Source: Colimorpha sp045222295 (GTDB lineage: Bacteria; Bacteroidota; Bacteroidia; Bacteroidales; P3). Taken from it: a stretch of DNA of 64,000 nt. The stretch covers positions 124,001 through 188,000 of the forward strand of contig JBGUXP010000006.1 of the NCBI GenBank assembly GCA_045222295.1. The letters run 5' to 3'. Under the pieces are notes generated by a model, which was not told the origin of the DNA, searched no databases, and was given only the letters and a program-made list of their open reading frames with translations. Each line of letters opens with the position of its first letter. Position 1 is the stretch's first letter. The position numbers and the translations under genes are program-made. Positions 8,772-16,785 of the stretch are shown here, piece after piece.

Positions 8772-8779
8772 TATTTTTG
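8772..8779 (+). promoter_or_regulatory. -7 box for the radical SAM gene
   Basis: TATTTTTG lies 14 nt before the ATG at 8794, within the 81-bp gap shared with the divergent cysS. The leader is very short. Confidence 0.5.
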
Positions 8780-8793
8780 CAATCTAAAACAAA

Positions 8794-9750
8794 ATGCAAC
8801 CGGTGCGCTACAACGCTTATAGTGCCTATTTCCGCGAGCTTTTCGGCTCAAGGGTGCAGAAGCTGTCGGTCGACGGCGGCTTCAGCTGCCCGAACCGTGA
8901 CGGTCGGGTAGGCACGGGTGGCTGTTCTTTCTGCACCAACGAGGCCTTCAATCCCTCTTATTGCCGCTGTGTGGCGACCATCACCGAGCAACTCGACGAG
9001 GGCATTGCATTCCATCGTCACCGCTATCGTTCGGCGCCAGTATACCTGGCTTATTTTCAGGCCTACAGCAATACCTATGCACCACTGGAGATGCTGCGTG
9101 AACGCTACGATGAAGCACTGCGCCATGAGGATGTGGTGGGATTGGTGGTGGGCACTCGGCCCGACTGTGTCGACGACGCGGTACTCGACCTGTTGGCAGG
9201 GTATGCGCAGAACAATTATGTGGCAGTAGAATACGGTATCGAGAGTTGCTACGACCGCACCCTCAAGGCCATCAAGCGTGGCCACGACTTCGCCTGTACG
9301 CAGCGTGCTGTCCGCGCCACCGCTGAGCGGGGACTTCCTGTGGGCGGTCACCTCATCTTGGGACTCCCCGGCGAGAGTCGTGGTGATTTGTTGGCGGAGA
9401 TGGAGATGATTAACGCTTTGCCCCTTACCACGGTGAAGTTCCACCAATTGCAGATTCTTCGCGGTACTGAGATGGAGCGGCAGTATCAAGACGAGGACTT
9501 CCGCCGGTCGCTGCTGCAGTTCACGCTCGACGAGTATATCTCTCTGGTGTGCGACCTGTTGGAGAGGCTGCGGCCCGACATGGTGGTGGAGCGCCTGGCC
9601 GGCGAGGTGCCGCCACGCTACCAGGCCTGTCCTGAGCGCAGCTTTCGTCGCCCAGACGGCCGCCTGCTGCGCAACGAGGAGATTCCCGCATTGGTCGAAG
9701 CTGAACTTACACATCGTGGAACACGACAAGGGTCGAGGGTGGAAAAATAG
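8794..9750 (+). CDS. TIGR01212-type radical SAM protein (YhcC-like)
   Basis: A 318-residue protein with the extended cluster motif C-x11-C-x2-C (Cys32, Cys44, Cys47), which is typical of the TIGR01212/YhcC group and differs from the usual CxxxCxxC. These residues hold a 4Fe-4S cluster that splits S-adenosylmethionine. Further radical SAM features are GTRPDCVDD and VEYGIES. The group's substrate is not settled; a link to tRNA or methylthio chemistry has been suggested for relatives. It is divergent from cysS. Codons are GC-rich and ordinary for the window. Confidence 0.85.
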   Translation: MQPVRYNAYSAYFRELFGSRVQKLSVDGGFSCPNRDGRVGTGGCSFCTNEAFNPSYCRCVATITEQLDEGIAFHRHRYRSAPVYLAYFQAYSNTYAPLEMLRERYDEALRHEDVVGLVVGTRPDCVDDAVLDLLAGYAQNNYVAVEYGIESCYDRTLKAIKRGHDFACTQRAVRATAERGLPVGGHLILGLPGESRGDLLAEMEMINALPLTTVKFHQLQILRGTEMERQYQDEDFRRSLLQFTLDEYISLVCDLLERLRPDMVVERLAGEVPPRYQACPERSFRRPDGRLLRNEEIPALVEAELTHRGTRQGSRVEK

Positions 9751-9855
9751 TATTCCCGGTGTCCTGAACACCTTGGTAATAGGATTAGAAAAGGGACTCT
9801 TTATAAAAATATAGATACTGATAATCAGTAATCTATAAAATATTTTCAAAAAATA

Positions 9856-9887
9856 TTTTGCCATATCGGAAAAAGGTTGTATTTTTG
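9856..9887 (+). promoter_or_regulatory. Promoter for the tRNA-Ala genes
   Basis: TTTTG (9856-9860), a 19-nt spacer, then TATTTTTG (9880-9887), 24 nt before the tRNA: a full match to the Bacteroidota -33/-7 promoter. Confidence 0.75.
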
Positions 9888-9911
9888 CACCCGCTTTCGA
9901 AGGAAAGAAGA

Positions 9912-9985
<74 letters not shown>

Positions 9986-9994
9986 CAAACAAGA

Positions 9995-10018
9995 GGGTCG
10001 CAAGTACGGCCCTTTTTT
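9995..10018 (+). terminator. Hairpin plus T-run between the two tRNAs
   Basis: GGGTCG, a 6-nt loop, CGGCCC, then six T. It may end part of the transcripts, or serve as a processing site. Confidence 0.6.
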
Positions 10019-10028
10019 GATAAAAGGA

Positions 10029-10101
10029 GGGGTAGTAGCTCATCTGGTAGAGCATTTGGTTCGCAATCAAAAGGTAGTGGGTTCGAGTCCCATCTACTCC
10101 A
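10029..10101 (+). tRNA. tRNA-Ala (anticodon CGC)
   Basis: Acceptor arms GGGGTAG/CTACTCC again contain the G3-T70 alanine identity pair. Anticodon arm TTTGG-TTCGCAA-TCAAA gives CGC, reading GCG codons. T arm GTGGG-TTCGAGT-CCCAT, discriminator A, no encoded CCA. Confidence 0.88.
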
Positions 10102-10105
10102 CGAA

Positions 10106-10137
10106 GGGAGAGAACGTCAACGTTCTCTCCCTTTTTT
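10106..10137 (+). terminator. Rho-independent terminator after the tRNAs
   Basis: An 11-bp perfect stem (GGGAGAGAACG with its complement), TCAA loop, then a run of T. Confidence 0.9.
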
Positions 10138-10189
10138 ATTTCTATCCCTGCCCCTCCTAGGTAATGCTCCCTGTCTTCAACATGTCATC

Positions 10190-10248
10190 GCCCTACCATC
10201 ACCCTATCATCTCCTACCATGGTAGGAGTTGGGTAGGAGTTGGTAAGG
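10190..10248. repeat. GGTAGGAGTT modular inverted-repeat element, copy 1
   Basis: Three direct modules of about 11 bp (CCCTACCATCA, CCCTATCATCT, CCTACCAT) run into the palindrome CTCCTACCATGGTAGGAG (10211-10228), followed by modules in the opposite orientation. A second copy lies at 42387-42445. Confidence 0.7.
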
Positions 10249-10288
10249 GCTTGATAACTGGTTCATAGGTAGTTAGCGTCAAGAAGAA

Positions 10289-10312
10289 GGCACCCCTTTT
10301 TCGAGAGGTGCC
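10289..10312 (-). terminator. Terminator after the nitroreductase gene
   Basis: GGCACCTC and GGGGTGCC pair on the minus strand (8 bp with one wobble), followed by a pyrimidine-rich tail. Confidence 0.55.
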
Positions 10313-10341
10313 CAAGTGTTGCTTTTCTGTCGCAAAGTGTT

Positions 10342-10980
10342 CTACCAGCGGCTGTTATGGATGCGTGAGGGATCCCACTTGTCTTTGGGCTGGGTAGTGC
10401 CGTCGTGATATCCGATGGGAACCACGGCATAGGGGACCACCTCGGCGGGGAGGCCGAGGGCTTTGCGTACGGGATCCATAGTCTCCGGGAAGGGATAGCA
10501 AGCTGTCCAGCAGGCACCTAAGCCATAACCCTCAACGGCGAGGAGGAGGTTTTCGGTGGCGGCGGCGACATCGTCACGCCACATGGGGTTGGGGCGCGTC
10601 ACAGCGGGGCCGTCGGGGTCCTCGCGGGTGGGGCGGGTGACGGTGGTGTCGGCACAGACAACGATGATGGCACCGCTCTCCATGAACTTCTTCATGTTGC
10701 CGTTACCTTCGAAGATGGTCTCATACTGGCTGTTGTCGGTGAGGACTACGAAGCTCCAAGGACGGATGTCCATGCCCGTAGGAGCCGACATGGCGGCCCG
10801 TAGGAGGTTCTGCATCACTGTGTCGGGGATGGCCTCACCATTGTAGGAGCGCACGCTCTTGCGGTTGAGGATGTTCTGCATCACCACGTCGGCAGTGTTG
10901 ACCGGTGTGGCCTCTTGTTTCTCGCAGCAGGCGCCGAAGAGCATGGCGGCAGCTGCCATCAGTAATAAGGTTTTCTTCAT
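10342..10980 (-). CDS. Exported nitroreductase-family flavoprotein
   Basis: A 212-residue protein. The first 20 residues are a lipoprotein-like signal (MLFGACCEK), placing it outside the cytoplasm, which is unusual for this normally cytosolic FMN family. The fold markers are RKSVRSYNGE, AAMSAPTGMDIRPWSFVV and GLGACW. Family members reduce nitro groups, quinones or C=C bonds using FMN. The natural substrate here is not known. It is the last gene of the sigma-factor operon, with only 1 nt after namZ. Confidence 0.8.
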   Translation of the reverse strand: MKKTLLLMAAAAMLFGACCEKQEATPVNTADVVMQNILNRKSVRSYNGEAIPDTVMQNLLRAAMSAPTGMDIRPWSFVVLTDNSQYETIFEGNGNMKKFMESGAIIVVCADTTVTRPTREDPDGPAVTRPNPMWRDDVAAATENLLLAVEGYGLGACWTACYPFPETMDPVRKALGLPAEVVPYAVVPIGYHDGTTQPKDKWDPSRIHNSRW

Positions 10981-10981
10981 T

Positions 10982-12082
10982 TTATTTATAAATTAAGTAT
11001 TTTTCACGGATTTTCATGAATTCCCTGAGCGCGGGCTGCCAAGTGGCGCGGATGTCTTTCTCGCTCATGCCGGCCTCTATCTGACGGCGCAACTCCCCAT
11101 TGCCAGCGAGTTTTTCGAAGAAATTGTTCTTGAGAAAGAATTTTCCTTTTGGCACCCGCTTATACATGGACGTCAAGTACTTGAGGCTGAAGGAATCGGG
11201 GGCGGGTTCCTGCCGCAAGTCGAGGGTGTCTTTCCCATAGGTGACCCACTCGAAGGGATAGTCGGTGCCGCGTCCTACACCGCAGTTGGTACCCTCGAAG
11301 AGGCAGAGGCTAGGATAGAGGGCAATGGCGTGGGCGTTACGCAGGTTGGGTGACGGTGGCACAGGAAGCTCGTAGCCCACCGAGTCGCGCTTGTAGCCCT
11401 CCATAGAGACAACCGTGAGGTCGCATTTGATACCTCCCTTCAGCCAATGCTCACCGTTAATCATCTCGGCATATTCTCCAATGGTCATGCCGTAAACGAC
11501 AGGCACAGGGTGCATACCGACAAAAGAGCAATATTTAGCAGTGTCGAGCACCGGACCATCGACATAATACCCATTAGGGTTGGGTCGGTCGAGGACAATA
11601 AGTGGAATATTGCTCTCTGCGCAGGCTTCCATCACATAGTGTAGCGTGCTGATATAAGTGTAAAAGCGGCAGCCCACATCCTGAAGGTCGAAGATCACAC
11701 AGTCCACATCCTTTAGCTGCTCCTTCGTGGGCTTCTTGTTTTTCCCATAGAGCGAGATGATGGGGAGGCCAGTCTTAGGATCGACGCTGTTGTCGACATG
11801 GGCACCAGCAGCGGCGGTGCCACGGAAGCCGTGCTCGGGACAGAATATCTTCACCACCTGCACATCACGTGCTATCAGCGTGTCCACAATGTGAGTGCCA
11901 TCGATGACTGATGTCTGGTTGCCCACTACGACAACATGCCCCTTCGGCAGTTGCTGCTCCATCAACATCTCGGCGCCCGTCCGCAGGGGCACATAGCCTC
12001 TCTCGGTAGTCAATTGGGCGTGGCAGGAGATGAGGGACATCGCAACAAACAAAACCAGCAATATGAGCGTTGTGCGTTTCAT
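10982..12082 (-). CDS. namZ: Exo-beta-N-acetylmuramidase, NamZ family (DUF1343)
   Basis: A 366-residue protein with a signal peptide or lipobox (SLISCHAQ). It has the conserved blocks of the DUF1343/NamZ family: VVGNQTSV near the N-terminus, FCPEHGFRG, DVDCVIFDLQDVGCRFYTY and LDRPNPN. NamZ enzymes (glycoside hydrolase family 171) remove terminal N-acetylmuramic acid from peptidoglycan fragments, as shown in Bacillus and Tannerella. It is therefore expected to act in the periplasm in cell-wall recycling. It lies 1 nt before the nitroreductase and 42 nt after a small lipoprotein gene. Confidence 0.85.
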   Translation of the reverse strand: MKRTTLILLVLFVAMSLISCHAQLTTERGYVPLRTGAEMLMEQQLPKGHVVVVGNQTSVIDGTHIVDTLIARDVQVVKIFCPEHGFRGTAAAGAHVDNSVDPKTGLPIISLYGKNKKPTKEQLKDVDCVIFDLQDVGCRFYTYISTLHYVMEACAESNIPLIVLDRPNPNGYYVDGPVLDTAKYCSFVGMHPVPVVYGMTIGEYAEMINGEHWLKGGIKCDLTVVSMEGYKRDSVGYELPVPPSPNLRNAHAIALYPSLCLFEGTNCGVGRGTDYPFEWVTYGKDTLDLRQEPAPDSFSLKYLTSMYKRVPKGKFFLKNNFFEKLAGNGELRRQIEAGMSEKDIRATWQPALREFMKIREKYLIYK

Positions 12083-12124
12083 ATTGCTGGTATAACGCGG
12101 AGAACCGCAATTTATTGTGTATGT

Positions 12125-12598
12125 TTACTTTTTGGGGCGGAAAATCATTTTGCCGTGCTTTTTCTCCCATGTGGGGTCAAGTAAGTTTACCCAGATGAGT
12201 TCCTGCTTCTTGGCATCGTAGACGAATTTCTGTGGCGGCATGCTGGCGCGCACATAGGAAGGTGTTCCCTCGGGGAAGATGTATTTGATGACGCCGCTGT
12301 GACCGTCAAAAGTGTATTTTATGCCCATCTGGTTATTGCTGTTCTGCGAGACACCATTGATGATGACGTAAGTATCCACTAAATAGAGACCTGTGCTGTC
12401 GGTGAGGAACTGCAGTATGTAATCTCCCACATTAGTGAAAACCTGGTCCATAATAGTGTCGTTACCTTCATAGTGATAGACCCATTCGGTGCCCACCAGG
12501 GCGCTCTTGCCGCTAGGTTTACCTTCGGTGGTTTCGGCTGTGCAGCCGAGGGGGAACAGCATGGCTGCGAGAAGCAGCATTTTGACAATTTGTTTCAT
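12125..12598 (-). CDS. Small lipoprotein of unknown function
   Basis: 157 residues with a lipoprotein signal (AMLFPLGCTAE). The mature part begins with LVGTEWVYHYEG and has regular beta-strand patterns, resembling lipocalin-like or META-type small beta-barrel lipoproteins of Bacteroidota. No catalytic residue pattern is recognised. It sits between the 166-residue gene (13 nt) and namZ (42 nt) in the sigma-factor operon. Confidence 0.7.
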   Translation of the reverse strand: MKQIVKMLLLAAMLFPLGCTAETTEGKPSGKSALVGTEWVYHYEGNDTIMDQVFTNVGDYILQFLTDSTGLYLVDTYVIINGVSQNSNNQMGIKYTFDGHSGVIKYIFPEGTPSYVRASMPPQKFVYDAKKQELIWVNLLDPTWEKKHGKMIFRPKK

Positions 12599-12611
12599 TG
12601 ATGTTAAGTAT

Positions 12612-13112
12612 TTAATGATTGAAAACTTGATTCATATGGTTGTTTGCCACCTCGGAGAACATGGTTTCCATCTGCTCCTTGGTATCGATATGGAACACAC
12701 ATACCAGGCGGCGACTGTAGCATACGGCCACACAGTCGTAGACATCGAAGTCGACGATGGTGATGGCCCGCTCGGGGTGTTGGCGGGTGGAATAGCGCAG
12801 GTGAATGTCGGCAGGCTCGACTCCCAGACGTCGCAATGCCTCGACAGGCTGTTCCTGGATATTCAGATCGCATTTCAGTTTGTCCCATGCTACACTATCG
12901 GTGGCGTGGAGCAGGGTGATATCGATGCGCTGGCCGTTGTCGAAACGCATGCGGCGCACGAAGTCGGCCTCAATGCCATCAGCATTTTCGTAGCGGCGGA
13001 AGAGGACGCTGGTCTCGTCCGACGGGAAGAGACGGGTCCAATACCTAACCGTCGCCACACCGCCGACACACAGCATTGCTAAAAACAACAAGACGGAGAT
13101 AGTGTGTTTCAT
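12612..13112 (-). CDS. Exported protein of unknown function in the sigma-factor operon
   Basis: 166 residues with an N-terminal hydrophobic segment (residues 5-22) that is a signal peptide or anchor. The rest is mixed alpha/beta with no family recognised. Its start overlaps the stop of the 92-residue membrane protein by 4 nt (ATGA), so the two are probably made together. A role as a sensor or partner for the sigma factor system is a guess from position only. Confidence 0.65.
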   Translation of the reverse strand: MKHTISVLLFLAMLCVGGVATVRYWTRLFPSDETSVLFRRYENADGIEADFVRRMRFDNGQRIDITLLHATDSVAWDKLKCDLNIQEQPVEALRRLGVEPADIHLRYSTRQHPERAITIVDFDVYDCVAVCYSRRLVCVFHIDTKEQMETMFSEVANNHMNQVFNH

Positions 13113-13387
13113 AGCATGGAATATATTTGTTGAACGCTGTCACATACTGATGAGGCTGCTTCGGCGTGGGTGCCATAGGCATAGTCGTAACGGGGTACCG
13201 GCATGAAGGCCGAGGATGTCAGAGTAATCACGCCTAACAGGAAGCAGGCCGCCACGGCCCGCTGCAGCCGGGCACGGTGCAAGGCCCGACGAGCCTCTTG
13301 CGAGTGCATCAGGTCAGCGGTGAACTTTGCGGCCTCGTTTTGCAGGTGCTCCTCGTGCATGTAATGTTCAATGTCTTCGAATTTCAT
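13109..13387 (-). CDS. Single-pass membrane protein, possible small anti-sigma factor
   Basis: 92 residues: about 40 charged cytosolic residues (HYMHEEHLQNEAAKFTADLM), one membrane helix (about 45-62, ACFLLGVITLTSSAF) and a short outer part. It starts 2 nt after the sigma-factor gene. That order and topology fit an anti-sigma factor, but it lacks the recognisable zinc anti-sigma motif (H-x3-C-x2-C), so this is inference. Confidence 0.6.
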   Translation of the reverse strand: MKFEDIEHYMHEEHLQNEAAKFTADLMHSQEARRALHRARLQRAVAACFLLGVITLTSSAFMPVPRYDYAYGTHAEAASSVCDSVQQIYSML

Positions 13388-13389
13388 GG

Positions 13390-13908
13390 CTATCTGGATT
13401 TATAGTTGTCATTATATATTGTGCGCAGCCGTTCGGTGAGTCGATGGAGTCGCACGCTGGCGGCATCGGCAGTGATGGAAAGTATCACGGCAATGTCTTT
13501 TACGGCGAAGCCGTCGCGATAGAGCTGCAATAGCTGTTGGTCGGCCTCCGACAAATGGACACGCATCTCGTCGAGCAGTTCGCGGGCTTTGTCGTCGTTG
13601 TCTTCAGCAGGCAGTGCCCAGCTTTCGTCAAGGGGTACTGTCTCCACGCGGTGTTTCCGTCGGAGGTTGCTGATGGCCGTGCGTGCCACCAGCAGCACCC
13701 ACGAGCGTTCCTCGGCATCGGTTACATCGTGACGCCGACGTGCATCAACGCGGAGCAACGCCAGTATTGACTCCTGCATCAGGTCACGGGCCTGCTCGGT
13801 ATTGCCCCAAGCCTGACGCAGACAGAGTCGCCAAAGGTCAGTCTGTCGACGGTGCAGCATGATCTCAAAGTCTGCGGCGGTGTCTTGTATGTCGTTTCTG
13901 TGCGTCAT
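13390..13908 (-). CDS. ECF-type RNA polymerase sigma factor
   Basis: 172 residues with sigma region 2 (LWRLCLRQAWGNTEQARDLM, DARRRHD, WVLLVARTAISNLRRKHR) and region 4 (LLQLYRDGFAVKDIAVILSI, VRLHRLTERLR). It belongs to the group 4 (ECF) sigma factors that respond to envelope signals. It is the first gene of an apparent six-gene operon (membrane protein, two exported proteins, NamZ, nitroreductase), so it likely controls cell-wall turnover functions. ECF factors usually activate their own promoter, but no operator can be assigned here. Confidence 0.88.
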   Translation of the reverse strand: MTHRNDIQDTAADFEIMLHRRQTDLWRLCLRQAWGNTEQARDLMQESILALLRVDARRRHDVTDAEERSWVLLVARTAISNLRRKHRVETVPLDESWALPAEDNDDKARELLDEMRVHLSEADQQLLQLYRDGFAVKDIAVILSITADAASVRLHRLTERLRTIYNDNYKSR

Positions 13909-13963
13909 GCCAATATAATACTCATGTTATGCCGGTAATCTTACATCGGGGGTACAAACTTTA

Positions 13964-13996
13964 ACAAAAAACCGCACATGGATGTCATGCGCGGTT
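13964..13996 (-). terminator. Terminator after dut
   Basis: AACCGCGCATG and CATGTGCGGTT pair on the minus strand (one wobble) around a 5-nt loop, followed by a T-run. Confidence 0.85.
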
Positions 13997-14016
13997 AAAA
14001 TGGTGGCCATCTTTGC

Positions 14017-14454
14017 TTAGTTCTTTCCTGTGTGTCCAAACCCGCCGGCGCCACGCTCGGTGTCGGTGAGCTCCTCCACCTGGACAATCTCGGCCTGCTC
14101 GTGGCGGGCGATGACCATCTGGGCGATGCGCTCGCCGTCATTGATGACGAAGTCCTCGTTGCTGAGGTTGATAAGGATGACGCATATCTCGCCGCGGTAG
14201 TCGGCATCGATGGTGCCGGGACTGTTGAGGACGGTGATGCCCTTCTTCAGCGCCAGGCCGCTACGGGGACGCACCTGCGCCTCATAGCCTGCCGGCAGTT
14301 CCATGAAAAGACCCGTCTTCACGAGCCCGCGTTCCATGGGTTTCAACGTAATCGGCCCTTCCGGCAGGAAGGCTCTGAGGTCCATGCCCGCCGACTGCGA
14401 AGTCTCATACTTCGGCAGCGGGTGGTGGGAGGTATTGACAATCTTTACTTGCAT
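14017..14454 (-). CDS. dut: dUTP diphosphatase
   Basis: A 145-residue trimeric dUTPase of normal length that converts dUTP to dUMP and keeps uracil out of DNA. All five conserved motifs are visible: AGMDLRAFL, RPRSGLALKKGI, GTIDADYRGEI (with the catalytic Asp), GERIAQMVI and the C-terminal RGAGGFGHTG arm. It is a single-gene unit with its own -7 box (14475-14482) and terminator. Confidence 0.97.
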   Translation of the reverse strand: MQVKIVNTSHHPLPKYETSQSAGMDLRAFLPEGPITLKPMERGLVKTGLFMELPAGYEAQVRPRSGLALKKGITVLNSPGTIDADYRGEICVILINLSNEDFVINDGERIAQMVIARHEQAEIVQVEELTDTERGAGGFGHTGKN

Positions 14455-14474
14455 AATAACGGTTTTTCAAATTG

Positions 14475-14482
14475 CAAAAATA
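14475..14482 (-). promoter_or_regulatory. -7 box for dut
   Basis: TATTTTTG on the minus strand, 20 nt before the start codon. Confidence 0.55.
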
Positions 14483-14511
14483 CGCATTTTCTGCGACATG
14501 ATGAAAATATT

Positions 14512-14543
14512 TTTGGTCGGATGGATTATTATTTGTATCTTTG
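14512..14543 (+). promoter_or_regulatory. Promoter for the long leader / candidate RNA
   Basis: TTTTGG near 14511-14516, about 20 nt spacer, then TATCTTTG (14536-14543). No coding sequence starts within the next 300 nt, so the first product is an RNA. Confidence 0.65.
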
Positions 14544-14601
14544 CAGTCGACAATAAAAACATAAGATATATGTAGAAAAACAGAAATAATAAAGACAACA
14601 C

Positions 14602-14790
14602 ATAGAGCTGACGCTCTTGTTCTCTGTGAGTAAATGTCTGGAAAACGTTGCTGCCGTGTGAGAATAAGTTGGCGAAAGTTCGCGCATAGGCGTGAATCCT
14701 TCCCCTTATTTACACAAAGGTATTTCCAGACAACCTACTCACAAAATAAGGCGGGCATTGTTGAGAGGATTTGCGCCTTTCTCCATGTCT
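14602..14790 (+). ncRNA. Candidate structured RNA with a long interrupted hairpin
   Basis: The 440-bp gap between dut and the T9SS gene has a strong promoter at its left end and this structure. A small hairpin AGAGC-TGAC-GCTCT (14604-14617) is followed by a long one: GTGAGTA (14626-14632) pairs with TACTCAC (14736-14742), GTCTGGAAA (14636-14644) with TTTCCAGAC (14723-14731), and TGTGAGAATAAG with CTTATTTACACA further inside, leaving asymmetric internal loops. Shape and size recall 6S RNA (a regulator of RNA polymerase), but no conserved sequence was recognised; tmRNA, RNase P and SRP RNA signatures are absent. It could also be a long 5' leader of the downstream gene. Confidence 0.45.
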
Positions 14791-14894
14791 CTTATACAAA
14801 CGTTGGATTCTATCTTAACAGATGGCAAACAACAATATCTGATAATATAAATACTCAGTAAACCAAGAGAAAAATCATATCATTTTGTGCGTTT

Positions 14895-16706
14895 GTGGCA
14901 ATGTCAATATTACCCATCTATGGTCAACAAGTTACACATGTGGATATTAGTGTTACTGCTTCTACCGGGCAGACTCTGTACTATTCTATCACGGATAGTG
15001 GCGCCGTTGTGGTCAATCCTCTTTATGATACTACAATGTCTGTATCCTACATCATTACTGGCTCGTTGACAATTCCGAATAGTATTACCTATTTGGATAC
15101 CATGCGCTACGTGGTCGCCATTGACTCTAATGCTTTTAGTAATCAAATGGGACTAACGTCGGTATGTTTTGGGGATAGCATGCGGTATATAGGGAACCAA
15201 GCCTTTTTAGGATGTTCGGGTTTGACCCATTCTGTTATAATTATTCCTGGTAATGTTCATTATTTGGGATTTGATTCATTTGAATGTTTTTGCGATATGA
15301 CCGTTTGGATAACATCCAGTTTTATTCCATATTTTGAAGGTCGGATTGTGTATGAGTATCAAAACAGTATTCGCCTTAGACGATCTTTGAATTGGCATAG
15401 TGGATATTACTGGACTAATAGCGGTTTGTTGACAATGGTCGTTCCCCATAGATGGGGTATCCCAATAACGGATGATTACTCTGGACTGCATTCTGATGTA
15501 CACAATAAATACATATATGATACAGTTTATATTGGCGAGACTCATGTAACCATGGATGAAGATCTCATCTTTAATGAAGAACTCATCTTTATGGATACGT
15601 TATATACTATTGCTTTCCCATACCCTATAGACTCAATCACATTTTCTCCGATAGAACCTCCATATGGCTATCATTTTATAGGATGGGAGGATATTAATTC
15701 TCCAAATGGAATAGATACCACCAGAATAATAAAACATGAAGTAGGGAGAGATGTATTTCATGGAGCTTACTATGGGAAAAATATTTATTCAATTGGATTG
15801 TTAGCAGATACTAGTTTTTATTCTTGTATTACAGATAGATTTTTTTCTTCATATTATCTTGATACCATTACCATCGTTGCTGATGAAGAATGTCATGGAT
15901 ATTACTTCTCTCACTGGCAAGACGGTGATACGACAAATCCCCGTTCATTTGTATTGACACAAGACACTGTGTTTATAGCTTATTATAATCCTAAACCTTT
16001 TGCTTTGGTATTCCAAAGTGCAGATACGACAATGGGGTTTGTCAATGCAGATACCGTATATGGAGTGTTTTATGATTCTACCGATTACATTACGGCCATT
16101 CCCAAACCACATTTTCATTTCCAGCGATGGGAGTTAGAAAATGCCACTCAATACGACATGCCAATATACAACAATCCAAATCGTTTTGAGTTTACTGACT
16201 TCTGGCGCTATGAGTTCATGTACAACTATCCTAAGTGGATTGCCTATTTTGAGATTGACAATCATACGGTAACTATTCAGGCTGATGATATTACTCATGG
16301 ATCAGTATCTGGAGGTGGGTCTTATGCGTTTGGTTCTCCGGTTACCATTTCAGCATCTCCATATAGCGGATTCCGTTTTTCCCATTGGAGTAATGGGGCT
16401 ACATATAATCCATACACTTTTGCAGTAATACACGACACCTTGCTTACTGCTATTTTCCATGCAGATGGAGAAAACAATGGGATAATTGACATCAACGCAA
16501 GAAATATCCAAATATTTACAGATAAAAATAAGATTATCTTTGACGGAGAAATTATTGATGAGATTAGGGTATACAACATGATGGGGCAATGTGTAACATC
16601 GCTTTCTAATACAAACAAGGTTAACAGCATTACAGTACCGACTGCTGGTGTCTACTTTGTCAAAATCGGCAACCATCCCGCCCGCAAGGTTGTAGTGATT
16701 AGGTAG
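14895..16706 (+). CDS. T9SS-secreted protein with LRR_5/BspA-like and InlB-type repeats; start codon missing
   Basis: About 600 residues. It has a BspA-like leucine-rich part (about 40-140: SITYLD, IDSNAFSNQMGLTSV, IGNQAFLGCSGLT), several short beta-grasp repeats of the InlB/Flg_new kind with the F-x-x-W signature (GYHFIGWED, YYFSHWQDG, FHFQRWE, FRFSHWSNG), and a T9SS sorting domain (EIRVYNMMGQCV, then AGVYFVKIG and RKVVVIR). Such repeats bind host surfaces in relatives. The frame is open upstream to 14862 and encodes KRKIISFCAFVAMSI, a complete signal peptide, but there is no ATG, GTG or TTG before it; the GTG at 14895 would cut the signal peptide in half. The gene is clearly richer in AT than its neighbours. 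Confidence 0.75.
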   Translation: MAMSILPIYGQQVTHVDISVTASTGQTLYYSITDSGAVVVNPLYDTTMSVSYIITGSLTIPNSITYLDTMRYVVAIDSNAFSNQMGLTSVCFGDSMRYIGNQAFLGCSGLTHSVIIIPGNVHYLGFDSFECFCDMTVWITSSFIPYFEGRIVYEYQNSIRLRRSLNWHSGYYWTNSGLLTMVVPHRWGIPITDDYSGLHSDVHNKYIYDTVYIGETHVTMDEDLIFNEELIFMDTLYTIAFPYPIDSITFSPIEPPYGYHFIGWEDINSPNGIDTTRIIKHEVGRDVFHGAYYGKNIYSIGLLADTSFYSCITDRFFSSYYLDTITIVADEECHGYYFSHWQDGDTTNPRSFVLTQDTVFIAYYNPKPFALVFQSADTTMGFVNADTVYGVFYDSTDYITAIPKPHFHFQRWELENATQYDMPIYNNPNRFEFTDFWRYEFMYNYPKWIAYFEIDNHTVTIQADDITHGSVSGGGSYAFGSPVTISASPYSGFRFSHWSNGATYNPYTFAVIHDTLLTAIFHADGENNGIIDINARNIQIFTDKNKIIFDGEIIDEIRVYNMMGQCVTSLSNTNKVNSITVPTAGVYFVKIGNHPARKVVVIR

Positions 16707-16732
16707 CACTCTATCGAAAACACCCATAATAC

Positions 16733-16772
16733 AAAAGCAGGCTCATGATGGAATGTCATGAGCCTGCTTTTT
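16733..16772. terminator. Bidirectional terminator
   Basis: A 16-bp perfect stem (AAAAGCAGGCTCATGA and complement) around a 7-nt loop with A-run and T-run on the two sides, between the convergent T9SS gene and clpP. Confidence 0.92.
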
Positions 16773-16785
16773 AGTATATCAGCGA

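Noticed and set aside
14545..14800. tmRNA, RNase P RNA or SRP RNA
   Set aside because: No tRNA-like ends, no RNase P core motifs and no GGAA-type SRP tetraloop were found.
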